From NCBI GenBank assembly GCA_963974675.1, contig CAXBDQ010000002.1, positions 1-64,000 of the forward strand: a stretch of DNA of 64,000 nt, read 5' to 3'. This DNA is from Porticoccus sp963974675. Lineage in GTDB: Bacteria; Pseudomonadota; Gammaproteobacteria; Pseudomonadales; Porticoccaceae. Each line of letters opens with the position of its first letter. Within the stretch, counting starts at the first letter, position 1. The notes below the pieces were generated by a model. That model did no database searches and was not told where the DNA came from. It was given only the letters and a program-made list of their open reading frames with translations. Positions 1 to 7,919 of the stretch are shown here, in pieces. Position numbers and translations under genes: made by a program.

Positions 1-36
1 CAACTAAAACAATGGGTTAAAGATAATACGGCTTAG
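1..36 (+). CDS. possible C-terminal tail of a gene entering from the left
   Basis: Frame 1 is open from the first base and ends in TAG at 34-36, encoding QLKQWVKDNTA. The residue mix (Lys/Gln/Asp) suits the end of a soluble protein, but eleven codons cannot prove a gene and the family cannot be named. The upstream sequence would settle it. Confidence 0.25.
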   Translation, partial: QLKQWVKDNTA

Positions 37-325
37 TTATCTGGGTCAGCCCCTTACTTTTAACCCAGAGGCCATGAAGTAAACAAGCTTATCGAACCAA
101 GCTGTCCATGTATCAAACGAAATTTTCGAACCAAACTATCAAAAAATCGTCTGTAAAATTTTACAAAAAATAATAGAAGAACCCGCTGGTCACAAAAGTC
201 TTTTGCTGAACGGACCAAGACTTGACTACTATCCAAGCACATTTTTTTATGGAAATACTTTTACTACGGACGCACGTTATCTAGGGACAGACTATTTTCA
301 ATAGACATTCATCTAGGAACTCACC
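37..325. other. intergenic stretch, no gene recognised
   Basis: This AT-rich stretch lies ahead of the DUF3237 gene. A 60-codon frame on the minus strand (60-242) has no family resemblance and no convincing ribosome site, so I do not call it. A TTGACT at about 222 could be a -35 element, but no good -10 follows at a normal distance. An AGGA sits just before the next gene's ATG. Confidence 0.4.
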
Positions 326-817
326 ATGGAAAATAGTGATTCACCGTTACCTAGCACTCAGGTTACAACAGAATATGTGATGACCTATGTGGCGCCCCTC
401 GACCCACCTATTGCTATCGATGACGGCATGATGATTGTTAACGTCCGGCCCGGCGGCTGGGTCAAAGGCCCCGACATCAATGGTAAATTTATTTCTCCCG
501 GAGCTGACTGGCTTCGTATTATGCCCTCGGGTGTGTTCCGCTTGGATGTCAGGGGATTAATTGAAACCGATGACGGCGCTCATATTTATATATCCTACAA
601 CGGCATTATCAAAAATTCTGAAGAAAGCGCGGAGCGGCTCAACAACGGGGAACTGCTAACCGATAAAGATATCCCCTATTTTATTGCTGCACCGACTTTT
701 CAGACATCCTCAGAAAAATATGCCTGGCTCAATGAAGTTCAAACCATTAATAAAATGGTTGAGATACAGTTTGGTGAAAAAGGCTATGTAAAATATGATC
801 TATTCATTATTCGATAA
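326..817 (+). CDS. DUF3237 (UPF0311) family protein
   Basis: A 163-residue soluble protein with no signal peptide or membrane segment. It matches the DUF3237 pattern: a G-x-V-x-G-P segment near residue 45, a GADW motif near 60, and a TDDGA-x-I motif near 82-88 within predicted beta strands. No biochemical role is firmly established for the family, which often sits near oxidoreductases and hydrolases. An AGGA about 8 bases before the ATG supports the start. The next gene, a CurA-like reductase, is on the same strand 122 bases away, so co-expression is possible but not shown. Function unknown; the family call is fairly secure. Confidence 0.75.
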   Translation: MENSDSPLPSTQVTTEYVMTYVAPLDPPIAIDDGMMIVNVRPGGWVKGPDINGKFISPGADWLRIMPSGVFRLDVRGLIETDDGAHIYISYNGIIKNSEESAERLNNGELLTDKDIPYFIAAPTFQTSSEKYAWLNEVQTINKMVEIQFGEKGYVKYDLFIIR

Positions 818-939
818 CCAACCCCATAATTTTTCAGGCAAAGAGCAGGCTGGGCCGTATTAGTCTACTCTTACCAAATTAATCACGCATACTGTCACAA
901 ACAACATTAATAAAAACTAATCGATGAGGAGAATTGTTT

Positions 940-1953
940 ATGTCCGAAAGTAATAGAGTCTGGCGTTTACGTAAGCGACCTGTAGGTGATATCACGGACG
1001 ATGTCCTCAGTCTAGAAAATGAAACCATTCCAGAACCAGGAGCAGGGGAATGCCTGTTCCGTCTAAATTACTTATCCCTCGATCCAACCAATCGAATCTG
1101 GATGAGTGATATCGAACAATACATGCCACCCGTAGAGCTGAATGCACCCATGCGAGGTGTTGTCTGTGGAACGGTTATTAAGAGTAACTCCCCCGCGTTC
1201 AAAGAAGGTGACATTGTCAGTGGAATCGGCACCTGGGCAGATTACCAAATTGGTACACCTGAAACCGTTGGGCTATTAGGCGATACGGGTGACATTCCCG
1301 TGATCGATGCCTTCAGCACCCTTGCGCTCGTCGGCCCTTCAGCCTATTTCTGTTTACTCGATATTGGTGAGCCAAAAGCGGGGGAAACGGTAGTGGTCTC
1401 TGCCGCCGCTGGCGCTGTGGGTTCTCTGGTTGGCCAGATTGCCAAGATTAAAGGCTGTCATGTGGTGGGTTTGGCTGGCACTGATGAAAAATGCCAATGG
1501 ATCAAAGAAGACCTAGGGTTTGATGAGGCCATCAACTACAAAACTGAGAATGTACCAGAAGCGCTGGCCCGCGCCTGCCCCAACGGTATTGATGTTTACT
1601 TCGACAATGTGGGCGGAAAGATTCTCGATGCTTGCCTAAAGCTAATGAACCTTTTTGGTCGGATTCCCACTTGCGGGTTGATCTCTCAATACAATACAAC
1701 CGAACCCGTTCCCGGTCCCTATAACTACGACCTGATATTGATGCATCGGTTGAAAATCCAAGGGTTCATTATTTTAGACTATATGGATCGTTACCCCGAA
1801 GCCACAGAAGCACTGATTGGCTGGATGTCTGAGGGTAAATTGAAAGCCCGCACAGATGTTTCCGATGGTCTGGAAACAGCACTGCAAACGGTTAAAAAGC
1901 TGTATACCGGTGAAAATAATGGAAAACTGATGGTTCGGGTAAAGGACGTTTAA
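940..1953 (+). CDS. NADP-dependent alkenal/quinone reductase, CurA-like MDR family
   Basis: A zinc-free medium-chain dehydrogenase/reductase of 337 residues, close to the usual 340-345. An N-terminal GroES-like region includes LDPTNRIWM near residue 50. The nucleotide-binding segment AAAGAVGSLVGQ lies at about 155-166. A C-terminal HRLKIQGFI segment is typical of the CurA/prostaglandin-reductase/leukotriene-dehydrogenase branch, which reduces conjugated double bonds of enals and enones with NADPH. I chose the ATG at 940 because GAGGAG lies 8 bases upstream; a TTG six bases earlier is also in frame. No partner gene fixes its substrate, so the detoxification role is inferred from the family. 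Confidence 0.85.
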   Translation: MSESNRVWRLRKRPVGDITDDVLSLENETIPEPGAGECLFRLNYLSLDPTNRIWMSDIEQYMPPVELNAPMRGVVCGTVIKSNSPAFKEGDIVSGIGTWADYQIGTPETVGLLGDTGDIPVIDAFSTLALVGPSAYFCLLDIGEPKAGETVVVSAAAGAVGSLVGQIAKIKGCHVVGLAGTDEKCQWIKEDLGFDEAINYKTENVPEALARACPNGIDVYFDNVGGKILDACLKLMNLFGRIPTCGLISQYNTTEPVPGPYNYDLILMHRLKIQGFIILDYMDRYPEATEALIGWMSEGKLKARTDVSDGLETALQTVKKLYTGENNGKLMVRVKDV

Positions 1954-1985
1954 GTAGCATTCACCTGAGAAATTCGTCTCTGTCG

Positions 1986-2017
1986 TAGGCAGTCACGGTA
2001 AATGCCGTGGCTGCCTA
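1986..2017. terminator. strong hairpin between convergent genes
   Basis: TAGGCAGTCACGG (1986-1998) pairs with CCGTGGCTGCCTA (2005-2017) over 13 positions with one T-G pair and a six-base loop. It lies between the curA-like gene (+) and the DUF3094 gene (-), where a shared terminator is expected. No T-run follows on either strand, so it may instead protect mRNA 3' ends or be a remnant of a repeat. Confidence 0.55.
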
Positions 2018-2049
2018 TGAGCAGTGTTGAGGCCAAGGTCTAACATGGA

Positions 2050-2244
2050 TTAAACAACACCAACCAACTTAGCCAAATACCAGCTCACACTACCCAGTCC
2101 GCCGACAACAACCCACCACCAAAATAACAATTTAAATCGAAAGGGTTTACGCTCAACCGAATTAACCCCAGAATTAAGCGCCTCATTAATTCGTACTAAA
2201 TCTTCTTCGTTATATTCTTCTTTGCTTCTCATACCCATGGTCAT
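2050..2244 (-). CDS. small membrane protein, DUF3094 family
   Basis: About 64 residues: an acidic soluble N-terminus, the family-like segment VERKPFRFKLL near the middle, then one membrane helix rich in Trp, Val and Gly (FWWWVVVGGLGSVSWYLAKL). This matches the DUF3094 proteins found beside metabolic genes in Pseudomonas and relatives; their function is unknown. The ATG at 2244 has AGGG five bases upstream; a GTG at 2250 and an ATG at 2238 are alternatives. It follows bioD on the same strand after 44 bases, so it may be the last gene of the biotin transcript, though a biotin role is not implied. Confidence 0.75.
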   Translation of the reverse strand: MTMGMRSKEEYNEEDLVRINEALNSGVNSVERKPFRFKLLFWWWVVVGGLGSVSWYLAKLVGVV

Positions 2245-2288
2245 CGTCACCCTATTAAGCTCTCATTACTGTTCATATCCACTAACTA

Positions 2289-2978
2289 TTATGTACTTCC
2301 CAACAGGATATTTAATCTTAACCGCTCTGCCACCTGTTCAGCAGACACCCCCGGCTGATGGGGCACCTCCCCAATCATGGGACAGGGAATCCAACGTTGC
2401 AAGGTCGCAAGGTTATCCTGATAACGATCCATCTTCGGTACTACTTGATTAGCAACCCAACCAGCCAGTATTAAACCATCTCTTTGGATAGCTTCTGCCG
2501 TCAACAGTGCATGGTTAATACAACCAAGATCAACTCCAACCACCAGCACCACGGGTAATTGCATGACTTTCGCCAGATCAGCAAAGGTTTCCCTATCATT
2601 CAGGGGCACTCGCCAACCACCGGCGCCCTCGACCACAGTAAAATCCGGCCGCTGCATCATCACACCCCGATAAAACCCCGCCAGCCGGTCAGCACTTAAA
2701 CGACGCCCCGCTTCGGCAGCAGCGATATGTGGAGCAATAGCAGGTTCCAATGCCACAGGGTTTAACTGCTCATAGCTAACAGGCAGGTTAGTTTGGGCCA
2801 GTAATTGTAACGCATCTTCATTGCGCAAACCGTCACTTGTCATTTTACATCCGGCAGCAACAGGCTTAAAACCTAGCGTACTTAAACCCTGCTTGGCAGC
2901 CGCCGCCAACAATCCTGCCGCAACCAATGTTTTACCCACATTGGTACTCGTACCCGTAATAAAATAGGCCTTAGACAT
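2289..2978 (-). CDS. bioD: dethiobiotin synthetase
   Basis: ATP-dependent carboxylase closing the ureido ring of 7,8-diaminononanoate to give dethiobiotin, the penultimate biotin step. The 229-residue cytosolic protein has the P-loop GTSTNVGKT (residues 9-17) and the family motif VVEGAGGWRVPL (about 115-126). The ATG at 2978 overlaps the end of bioHC by eight bases (ATGTCTAA), suggesting translational coupling; the frame extends upstream to 3050 but those codons match no BioD N-terminus. It is the last enzyme gene of bioB-bioF-bioHC-bioD. bioA, which makes its substrate, is not in the window. Confidence 0.97.
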   Translation of the reverse strand: MSKAYFITGTSTNVGKTLVAAGLLAAAAKQGLSTLGFKPVAAGCKMTSDGLRNEDALQLLAQTNLPVSYEQLNPVALEPAIAPHIAAAEAGRRLSADRLAGFYRGVMMQRPDFTVVEGAGGWRVPLNDRETFADLAKVMQLPVVLVVGVDLGCINHALLTAEAIQRDGLILAGWVANQVVPKMDRYQDNLATLQRWIPCPMIGEVPHQPGVSAEQVAERLRLNILLGST

Positions 2979-4698
2979 TGAGAGTGGCGACCCCGTAGAT
3001 AACTTCCCAAGTAGCCGGCAACTGCCCCTGAGAGTTTCGGAATTTTTCATAGGCCTGAATTAAGGTGCGTATTTGTTCCCGGCCGGTCAAGCTTCTCTTT
3101 TGCCCCGCATTGAGATTATGGGCACCCAGTCCCTTTAACTCATCCATTAAATGCCGCAAATCACGATAATTTAATTCACATTGCTCAACGTCAAAATGCG
3201 TTAAATTCATGCCGGCATGGGAAAAAGCGTCTTGCCAATCTCCGGCATCCAAAAAATGATTCACATGCACATAATCATCCACTTCTGCCCAGGATTTTTT
3301 CAGTTCGCAAAGGGTTGTATCGCCTAAAGAGCTAAAGGCCAATTGACCACCGGGTTTCAATACTCGGGCTATCTCCGTGGCTAACTGGGGTAATTGTTCA
3401 CACCACTGAAGCGCCAAATTGGAAAAGATCAAATCTACGGAATTATCAGCCAAGGGTAAGTCTTCTGCATCGCCACACAACCAAGCCGCAGCCAACGGAT
3501 GTTCTGAGCGTGCAAACATCAGCATCCCTTGGGCAACATCGACACCCACAATTTCAGCCGACGCGTATTTATCTGCTAGTCGTGTCGTGAAATAGCCTGT
3601 ACCACATCCTAGATCGACAACTTGGCTTGGCTGTAGTTGAGGAGAAACAAGATCGAACAACTTCGCCCCCACCTGACGCTGTAACCGTGCCACAGAATCA
3701 TAACTTTTAGCCGCACGGCTGAAAGAATCAGCCACGCGCTGTTTATCCAAGTGGTAGCGCCCTTTTTTTAAGAACGCCAAAATGTGCGACGCTAATTTTT
3801 CAGGACAACTTAACTGAGGCAGATGTGCGGTTTGTTCTAATATTTCCACCTGTTGCGATGGATTTAACGTATTGACACTAGCGGCGACTTCTACAGGCAC
3901 CAACTGATCGGCGTCCCCATAAAGATGTAATCCGCGAACGTTGAGGGATTGTATTGCCTGACGATTATCTATCTCTGCCAGTAATTCCAATCCTTTTTGC
4001 CAACTGGCATGACGGTCACTGCCTTGCTCTACATGCCGTTGTTCTACATGGTTGTTTTCTATATCACCTGGCTCAACAGCTAAAGTTTCTCTTAATGTTT
4101 TCAACAAATGTCGTTCATTGCTATCACCCCGACATTGCAGGCCGTGAAAACGTTTTAGACACAACGTTGGTTGCTGTTGAAATAACCGATAAAAATCATC
4201 AAAGGTTTTTTTCGGCATAGCCGATGGCCAATCGATCTTTTGAACAAAACAGACGTTACTCGCAAGGGTCATCAAACTGGAAAACCGTTCCGGGTAACGA
4301 CTCACCAACGATGTTGCCAGCATTCCGCCCAAGGACCAACCCATCAGGCTACAGCGTTCAGGTAACACCGAGAGAACGGCATACAAGCAATCATCTAGGC
4401 TGTTTTTTGCGCGCTCAGGGCTGTTTTCCGAAAGCTCAGGGCTATTTTGTAACAGTTCGGGGCTTTGACCACACCCGGGCAAATCAATTGCCAGCACATT
4501 CAGATGCTGCGTCAACTCTGGAAGTACTGCTTGCCAAATATGGCTGTCACTGCCCCAGCCATGAAGAAGGACTAAAGGCTCTGATTGCGATAATTTTCCG
4601 ACACAGGGGTATTCATAAACCATCAACTGCCTTGGTATTGCCTGCCCTTCTACCGGCTTCACATGAACAGGTACCGCCTGAGACGCTGAAGCACTCAT
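2971..4698 (-). CDS. bioHC: fused pimeloyl-ACP methyl ester esterase / malonyl-ACP methyltransferase (BioH-BioC)
   Basis: A 575-residue bifunctional enzyme. Residues about 25-312 are BioH, an alpha/beta hydrolase with an oxyanion HGWG (46-49), nucleophile Ser122 in GWSLGG, Asp263 in GDADQLVP and His292. Residues about 318-575 are BioC, a SAM methyltransferase with VDLGCGTG (361-368). BioC methylates malonyl-ACP so that fatty-acid enzymes can build pimeloyl-ACP methyl ester, and BioH removes the methyl, so the fusion carries the entry and exit steps of one route. The same fusion is known from Saccharophagus and Teredinibacter. The BioH half has repetitive inserts: NSPE-type units at about 85-100 and HVEQ twice at about 217-225. 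It overlaps bioF by four bases (ATGA). Confidence 0.95.
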   Translation of the reverse strand: MSASASQAVPVHVKPVEGQAIPRQLMVYEYPCVGKLSQSEPLVLLHGWGSDSHIWQAVLPELTQHLNVLAIDLPGCGQSPELLQNSPELSENSPERAKNSLDDCLYAVLSVLPERCSLMGWSLGGMLATSLVSRYPERFSSLMTLASNVCFVQKIDWPSAMPKKTFDDFYRLFQQQPTLCLKRFHGLQCRGDSNERHLLKTLRETLAVEPGDIENNHVEQRHVEQGSDRHASWQKGLELLAEIDNRQAIQSLNVRGLHLYGDADQLVPVEVAASVNTLNPSQQVEILEQTAHLPQLSCPEKLASHILAFLKKGRYHLDKQRVADSFSRAAKSYDSVARLQRQVGAKLFDLVSPQLQPSQVVDLGCGTGYFTTRLADKYASAEIVGVDVAQGMLMFARSEHPLAAAWLCGDAEDLPLADNSVDLIFSNLALQWCEQLPQLATEIARVLKPGGQLAFSSLGDTTLCELKKSWAEVDDYVHVNHFLDAGDWQDAFSHAGMNLTHFDVEQCELNYRDLRHLMDELKGLGAHNLNAGQKRSLTGREQIRTLIQAYEKFRNSQGQLPATWEVIYGVATLNV

Positions 4699-5879
4699 GC
4701 AGCCGTGCTCCTGAGGTTAATCAATGTGCGATCAATGGCATCAAGCAGGCTATCCACCTCCTCTTCACTGTGTTCCGCACAAAAAGTAATACGAAGTCGT
4801 GCGGTACCTGCAGGCACTGTCGGTGGCCGAATAGCGCCCACCAGAAATCCCCTGTCCCGCAATTGTTCACCGACCTTCAGGGTCAACTCATCATCATGAA
4901 GCATCACCGGTTGAATGGGTGTCATCGAATCCATTAACTCCAGACCAAGTGATTCAGCGCCGGCCCGAAACCGGGAGACCAAGCTGCGTAGTTTTTCCCG
5001 ACGCCAGGTTTCTCGTTGCATAATTTTAAGACTAATTCGCGTAGCCGATGCCACAGCAGGAGGCAGTGCGGTGGTGTAAATATAGGTTCGTGCATATTGG
5101 ATAAGGGTTTCAATTAATGCATCTGAACCCGCAACAAAGGCACCAAAAGTGCCAAAACCTTTGCCTAGGGTACCCACTAAAATAGGTAAATCTTCAACGC
5201 TCAAACCGAAATGCTCAGCAAGACCGCCCCCCTTCTCTCCCATCACACCAAAACCATGAGCATCGTCCACCATCAACCAGCCTTGCTGCTCACGACAAGT
5301 CTTTACCAGCTCTGGCAATAGGGCTAAATCACCGTCCATACTGAAGACGCCATCCGTCACCACCAATTTTCGACCACTGTCAGTCTGCTCCATTCGGCGG
5401 GCTAAATCAGTGCTGTCAGAGTGATGGTAACGAGAGCAACGAGCATGGCTCGCTAGGCCACCATCAATGAGAGAAGCATGATTCAACCGGTCCTCAAAGA
5501 TGTGATCGCCTTTGTTAGTGAGCGCAAGAATAGCCCCCAAATTGGCCATGTACCCCGTCGAAAACAACAGCGCTCGTGGTCGCCCGGTAAATGCTGCCAA
5601 CTCTTCTTCTAGGGCATGATGTTCATAGGAGTGGCCATAGATAAGATGTGAAGCCCCACTGCCAACACCATAGGTTTCTGCACCACGACGAAAGCTATCA
5701 ATAACAGCTGGATGACTGGCAAGGCCCAAGTAATCATTACTACAAAAAGCCACACAGGCTTTACCATCTACCTGTACCTGAGGAGCCTGTGCCGACTCCA
5801 ACAAGTGCCGCTGACGGTAAAGGTTTTCTTCCCGGCGTTGGGCCAATTTAGCCAGCAGTTGCTGGTCCATCGATAACAT
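4695..5879 (-). CDS. bioF: 8-amino-7-oxononanoate synthase
   Basis: PLP-dependent alpha-oxoamine synthase condensing pimeloyl-ACP (or -CoA) with L-alanine to give 8-amino-7-oxononanoate. The 394-residue protein has the substrate-site segment SNDYLGL (about 47-53), the PLP ring-stacking region around FSTGYMAN, DDAHGFG (about 205-211), and the Schiff-base lysine K240 in GTLGKGFG. It lies 15 bases after bioB and overlaps bioHC by ATGA, so the operon is tightly packed. There is no strong ribosome site; an alternative ATG three codons later (5870) is possible. All sequence features agree with a functional BioF. Confidence 0.96.
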   Translation of the reverse strand: MLSMDQQLLAKLAQRREENLYRQRHLLESAQAPQVQVDGKACVAFCSNDYLGLASHPAVIDSFRRGAETYGVGSGASHLIYGHSYEHHALEEELAAFTGRPRALLFSTGYMANLGAILALTNKGDHIFEDRLNHASLIDGGLASHARCSRYHHSDSTDLARRMEQTDSGRKLVVTDGVFSMDGDLALLPELVKTCREQQGWLMVDDAHGFGVMGEKGGGLAEHFGLSVEDLPILVGTLGKGFGTFGAFVAGSDALIETLIQYARTYIYTTALPPAVASATRISLKIMQRETWRREKLRSLVSRFRAGAESLGLELMDSMTPIQPVMLHDDELTLKVGEQLRDRGFLVGAIRPPTVPAGTARLRITFCAEHSEEEVDSLLDAIDRTLINLRSTAA

Positions 5880-5894
5880 CGCTATGCAACCACG

Positions 5895-6953
5895 TTAATT
5901 AGCTGCGTTGTAAAACAAATGATCGTTCTCTGCGTCCACTAGGGTTTTGTGAAGTGCCGTTTCTTCTTCTTGAGAATCACGCTCTACATGATGTTTTTCA
6001 GGTTTGATGCCCAATCGATCCAACAGCTCTATATCTTTATTGGCCTTGGGATTCGGTGTGGTCAGCAGTTTTTCACAGTAAAAAATAGAATTTGCACCCG
6101 CCATAAAAGCCATGGCTTGCATTTGATCATTCATTTCTTCACGACCAGCCGACAATCTCACATGCGACTTAGGCATCATGATACGTGCCACAGCAATAGT
6201 CCGAATAAATTCAAAAGGGTCGAGATCTTGCTCTTGGTCCAGAGGTGTACCTGCTACTTTGACCAACATATTAATGGGCACTGATTCTGGCTGCTGTGGG
6301 AGGTTTGCTAATTGCATAAGCAACCCTGCACGATCTTTTTCGCCTTCGCCCATACCGACAATACCTCCAGCACAGACCTTCATTCCGGCTTTGCGCACAT
6401 TGCCTAGTGTATTCAACCGGTCTTGATAGGTGCGGGTAGTGATCACTTCTCCGTAAAACTCAGGAGAGGTGTCTAAATTATGGTTGTAATAATCCAGCCC
6501 TGCGTCTGCCAGCATTTGTGCCTGCTCTTCCTTTAACATCCCCAACGTCATGCAGGTTTCCATACCTAACGCCTTTACCTCGCGAACCATTTCTGCCACA
6601 TAAGGCAAATCCTTATCCTTGGGCGAACGCCAAGCTGCGCCCATACAAAAGCGAGTAGCCCCCGTCTCTTTAGCTGCTCTCGCCTCTTTGATAACTTGCT
6701 CAACCGCCATCAGTTTTTCTTTTTCCAATCCGGTATCGTAACGAGCACTCTGAGGGCAGTATTTACAATCCTCTGGGCAAGCCCCTGTTTTAATGGACAG
6801 CAGCGTGCTCAACTGCACTTCATTCGGGTTAAAGTGTTGCCGATGGGTCACCTGAGCCTGAAACAGTAGGTCGTTAAAGGGCTGGTTAAACAGAGCCAAC
6901 ACTTCTTCTCTTGTCCAATCTTGGCGAACAGCTGTTACTTGACTAGCAGACAT
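5895..6953 (-). CDS. bioB: biotin synthase
   Basis: Radical-SAM enzyme inserting sulfur into dethiobiotin. It is 352 residues (E. coli 346). The [4Fe-4S] cysteines are in CPEDCKYC (C59, C63, C66). Conserved stretches YNHNLDT and SAGREEM carry further cluster and substrate contacts known in the family. GAGAG about eight bases before the ATG is a reasonable ribosome site. First gene of bioB-bioF-bioHC-bioD, preceded by a near-consensus promoter overlapped by a BirA-like operator (7010-7041), so repression by biotin is likely. The last ~40 residues are charged and variable. Confidence 0.97.
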   Translation of the reverse strand: MSASQVTAVRQDWTREEVLALFNQPFNDLLFQAQVTHRQHFNPNEVQLSTLLSIKTGACPEDCKYCPQSARYDTGLEKEKLMAVEQVIKEARAAKETGATRFCMGAAWRSPKDKDLPYVAEMVREVKALGMETCMTLGMLKEEQAQMLADAGLDYYNHNLDTSPEFYGEVITTRTYQDRLNTLGNVRKAGMKVCAGGIVGMGEGEKDRAGLLMQLANLPQQPESVPINMLVKVAGTPLDQEQDLDPFEFIRTIAVARIMMPKSHVRLSAGREEMNDQMQAMAFMAGANSIFYCEKLLTTPNPKANKDIELLDRLGIKPEKHHVERDSQEEETALHKTLVDAENDHLFYNAAN

Positions 6954-6988
6954 AGTAAATCTCTCGTATTCTTCTTACTTAGGCCCCT

Positions 6989-7016
6989 ATGATAAGTGAG
7001 GCTCAATCGCTGTCAA
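6989..7016 (-). promoter_or_regulatory. sigma70 promoter of bioB
   Basis: On the minus strand TTGACA (7016-7011) and TATCAT (6994-6989) are separated by 16 bases, giving a predicted start about 30 bases before the bioB ATG. The perfect -35 element lies within one half of the BirA-like inverted repeat, as expected for a repressed biotin promoter. Confidence 0.8.
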
Positions 7017-7041
7017 CCAAAAAAGGATTTTAGGTTAACAA
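7010..7041. promoter_or_regulatory. BirA-type biotin operator
   Basis: CTGTCAACC (7010-7018), a 14-base AT-rich spacer and GGTTAACAA (7033-7041) form an inverted repeat. It closely follows the proteobacterial BirA operator TTGTAAACC-N14-16-GGTTTACAA, including the AAA...GATTT spacer style of E. coli. It covers the -35 of the bioB promoter and ends just before the divergent comF start, so BirA bound to biotinyl-AMP should block bioB and might also affect comF. birA itself is not in the window. Confidence 0.8.
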
Positions 7042-7045
7042 CCGT

Positions 7046-7867
7046 ATGTTTAAAAATTATCCCGCCAAAGTGCTCGCAGCTCTTATCCAAAAGAGCTGGA
7101 AAATACTCAGAAACCAGACCCTATCACCTCGAAATTTCAGTTTTTACCTGTTTCCCGGCTACTGCATACTCTGTGGCGTACACTCAAATCGGTCATTAGA
7201 CCTATGCCAACCGTGCGAAGCAGATCTGCCCATTAATCAACCATGTTGTCAGCGCTGCGCCATACCACTTGCTTCAAATCACCTCTGCGGCGCCTGTATC
7301 ACCAACAATCCGCCCTTCAATCAGTGTACGGCACCCCTGCGTTATGAATTTCCTGTCGACAAACTCATCAATCGTTTCAAATATGACGGCCAATTGAATC
7401 AAGGTGCGATTTTGGCGCATGTACTATTTGGTAGACTATCCGAGCAATATCAAACCACTTGCTCTCTGATAACGCCCGACCCATCGCTTACAACAAAACA
7501 ACATCGGCGACCCGATGTGATAATACCTGTACCACTTCACTGGCGCCGTCGGTTTATTCGTGGTTTTAATCAATCCGAAAGGCTAGCTAATTTTCTTGGA
7601 AAACGATTGAAGATTAATGTCGACAACCGAATAATCAGCCGCCAAAAACATACACCACCGCAACAGGGGATGACTCGAAAACAACGTCAAAAAAACCTTA
7701 AGGGAGCATTTCGTATCACTCATCGCGTGGATGGCCAACATATCGCGTTGGTTGATGATGTGGTGACGACAGGCAGCACGGTTTCCGAATTATCCCTATT
7801 GCTCAAAAAAGCCGGCGCCGCTCAAGTAGAAATATGGTGCCTAGCTCGCACACCACTGGAAAAATAA
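7046..7867 (+). CDS. comF: ComF family phosphoribosyltransferase-like protein
   Basis: A 273-residue protein of the ComF/GntX family, implicated in natural transformation; its exact activity is not settled. An N-terminal zinc-binding region has paired cysteines (C40/C43, C54/C57, C68/C71, C81/C84). The type I phosphoribosyltransferase fold follows, with the PRPP loop IALVDDVVTTGST (about 233-245) and a basic RGFNQSERLA segment. About 30 residues precede the first cysteines, longer than usual, but no internal ATG offers a better start. The start lies only four bases past the biotin operator. Divergent from bioB, as in many gammaproteobacteria. Confidence 0.9.
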   Translation: MFKNYPAKVLAALIQKSWKILRNQTLSPRNFSFYLFPGYCILCGVHSNRSLDLCQPCEADLPINQPCCQRCAIPLASNHLCGACITNNPPFNQCTAPLRYEFPVDKLINRFKYDGQLNQGAILAHVLFGRLSEQYQTTCSLITPDPSLTTKQHRRPDVIIPVPLHWRRRFIRGFNQSERLANFLGKRLKINVDNRIISRQKHTPPQQGMTRKQRQKNLKGAFRITHRVDGQHIALVDDVVTTGSTVSELSLLLKKAGAAQVEIWCLARTPLEK

Positions 7868-7885
7868 TGATGTGGCCGCGATAAT

Positions 7886-7915
7886 GTGACAATACTCTCT
7901 TCATCAAGATACTAT
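7886..7915 (+). promoter_or_regulatory. candidate cysE promoter
   Basis: GTGACA (7886-7891) and TACTAT (7910-7915) are 18 bases apart. The predicted transcription start falls at or next to the cysE ATG (7920), and no ribosome site is visible, so the message could be nearly leaderless. An alternative is read-through from comF, which ends at 7867. Confidence 0.4.
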
Positions 7916-7919
7916 TTCT

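Noticed and set aside
60..242. 60-codon minus-strand frame at the left edge
   Set aside because: No ribosome site, no family resemblance, and composition typical of AT-rich intergenic DNA.
4224..4937. 237-codon plus-strand frame opposite bioHC and bioF
   Set aside because: It lies across the junction of two certain genes on the other strand and has no domain; a shadow frame.
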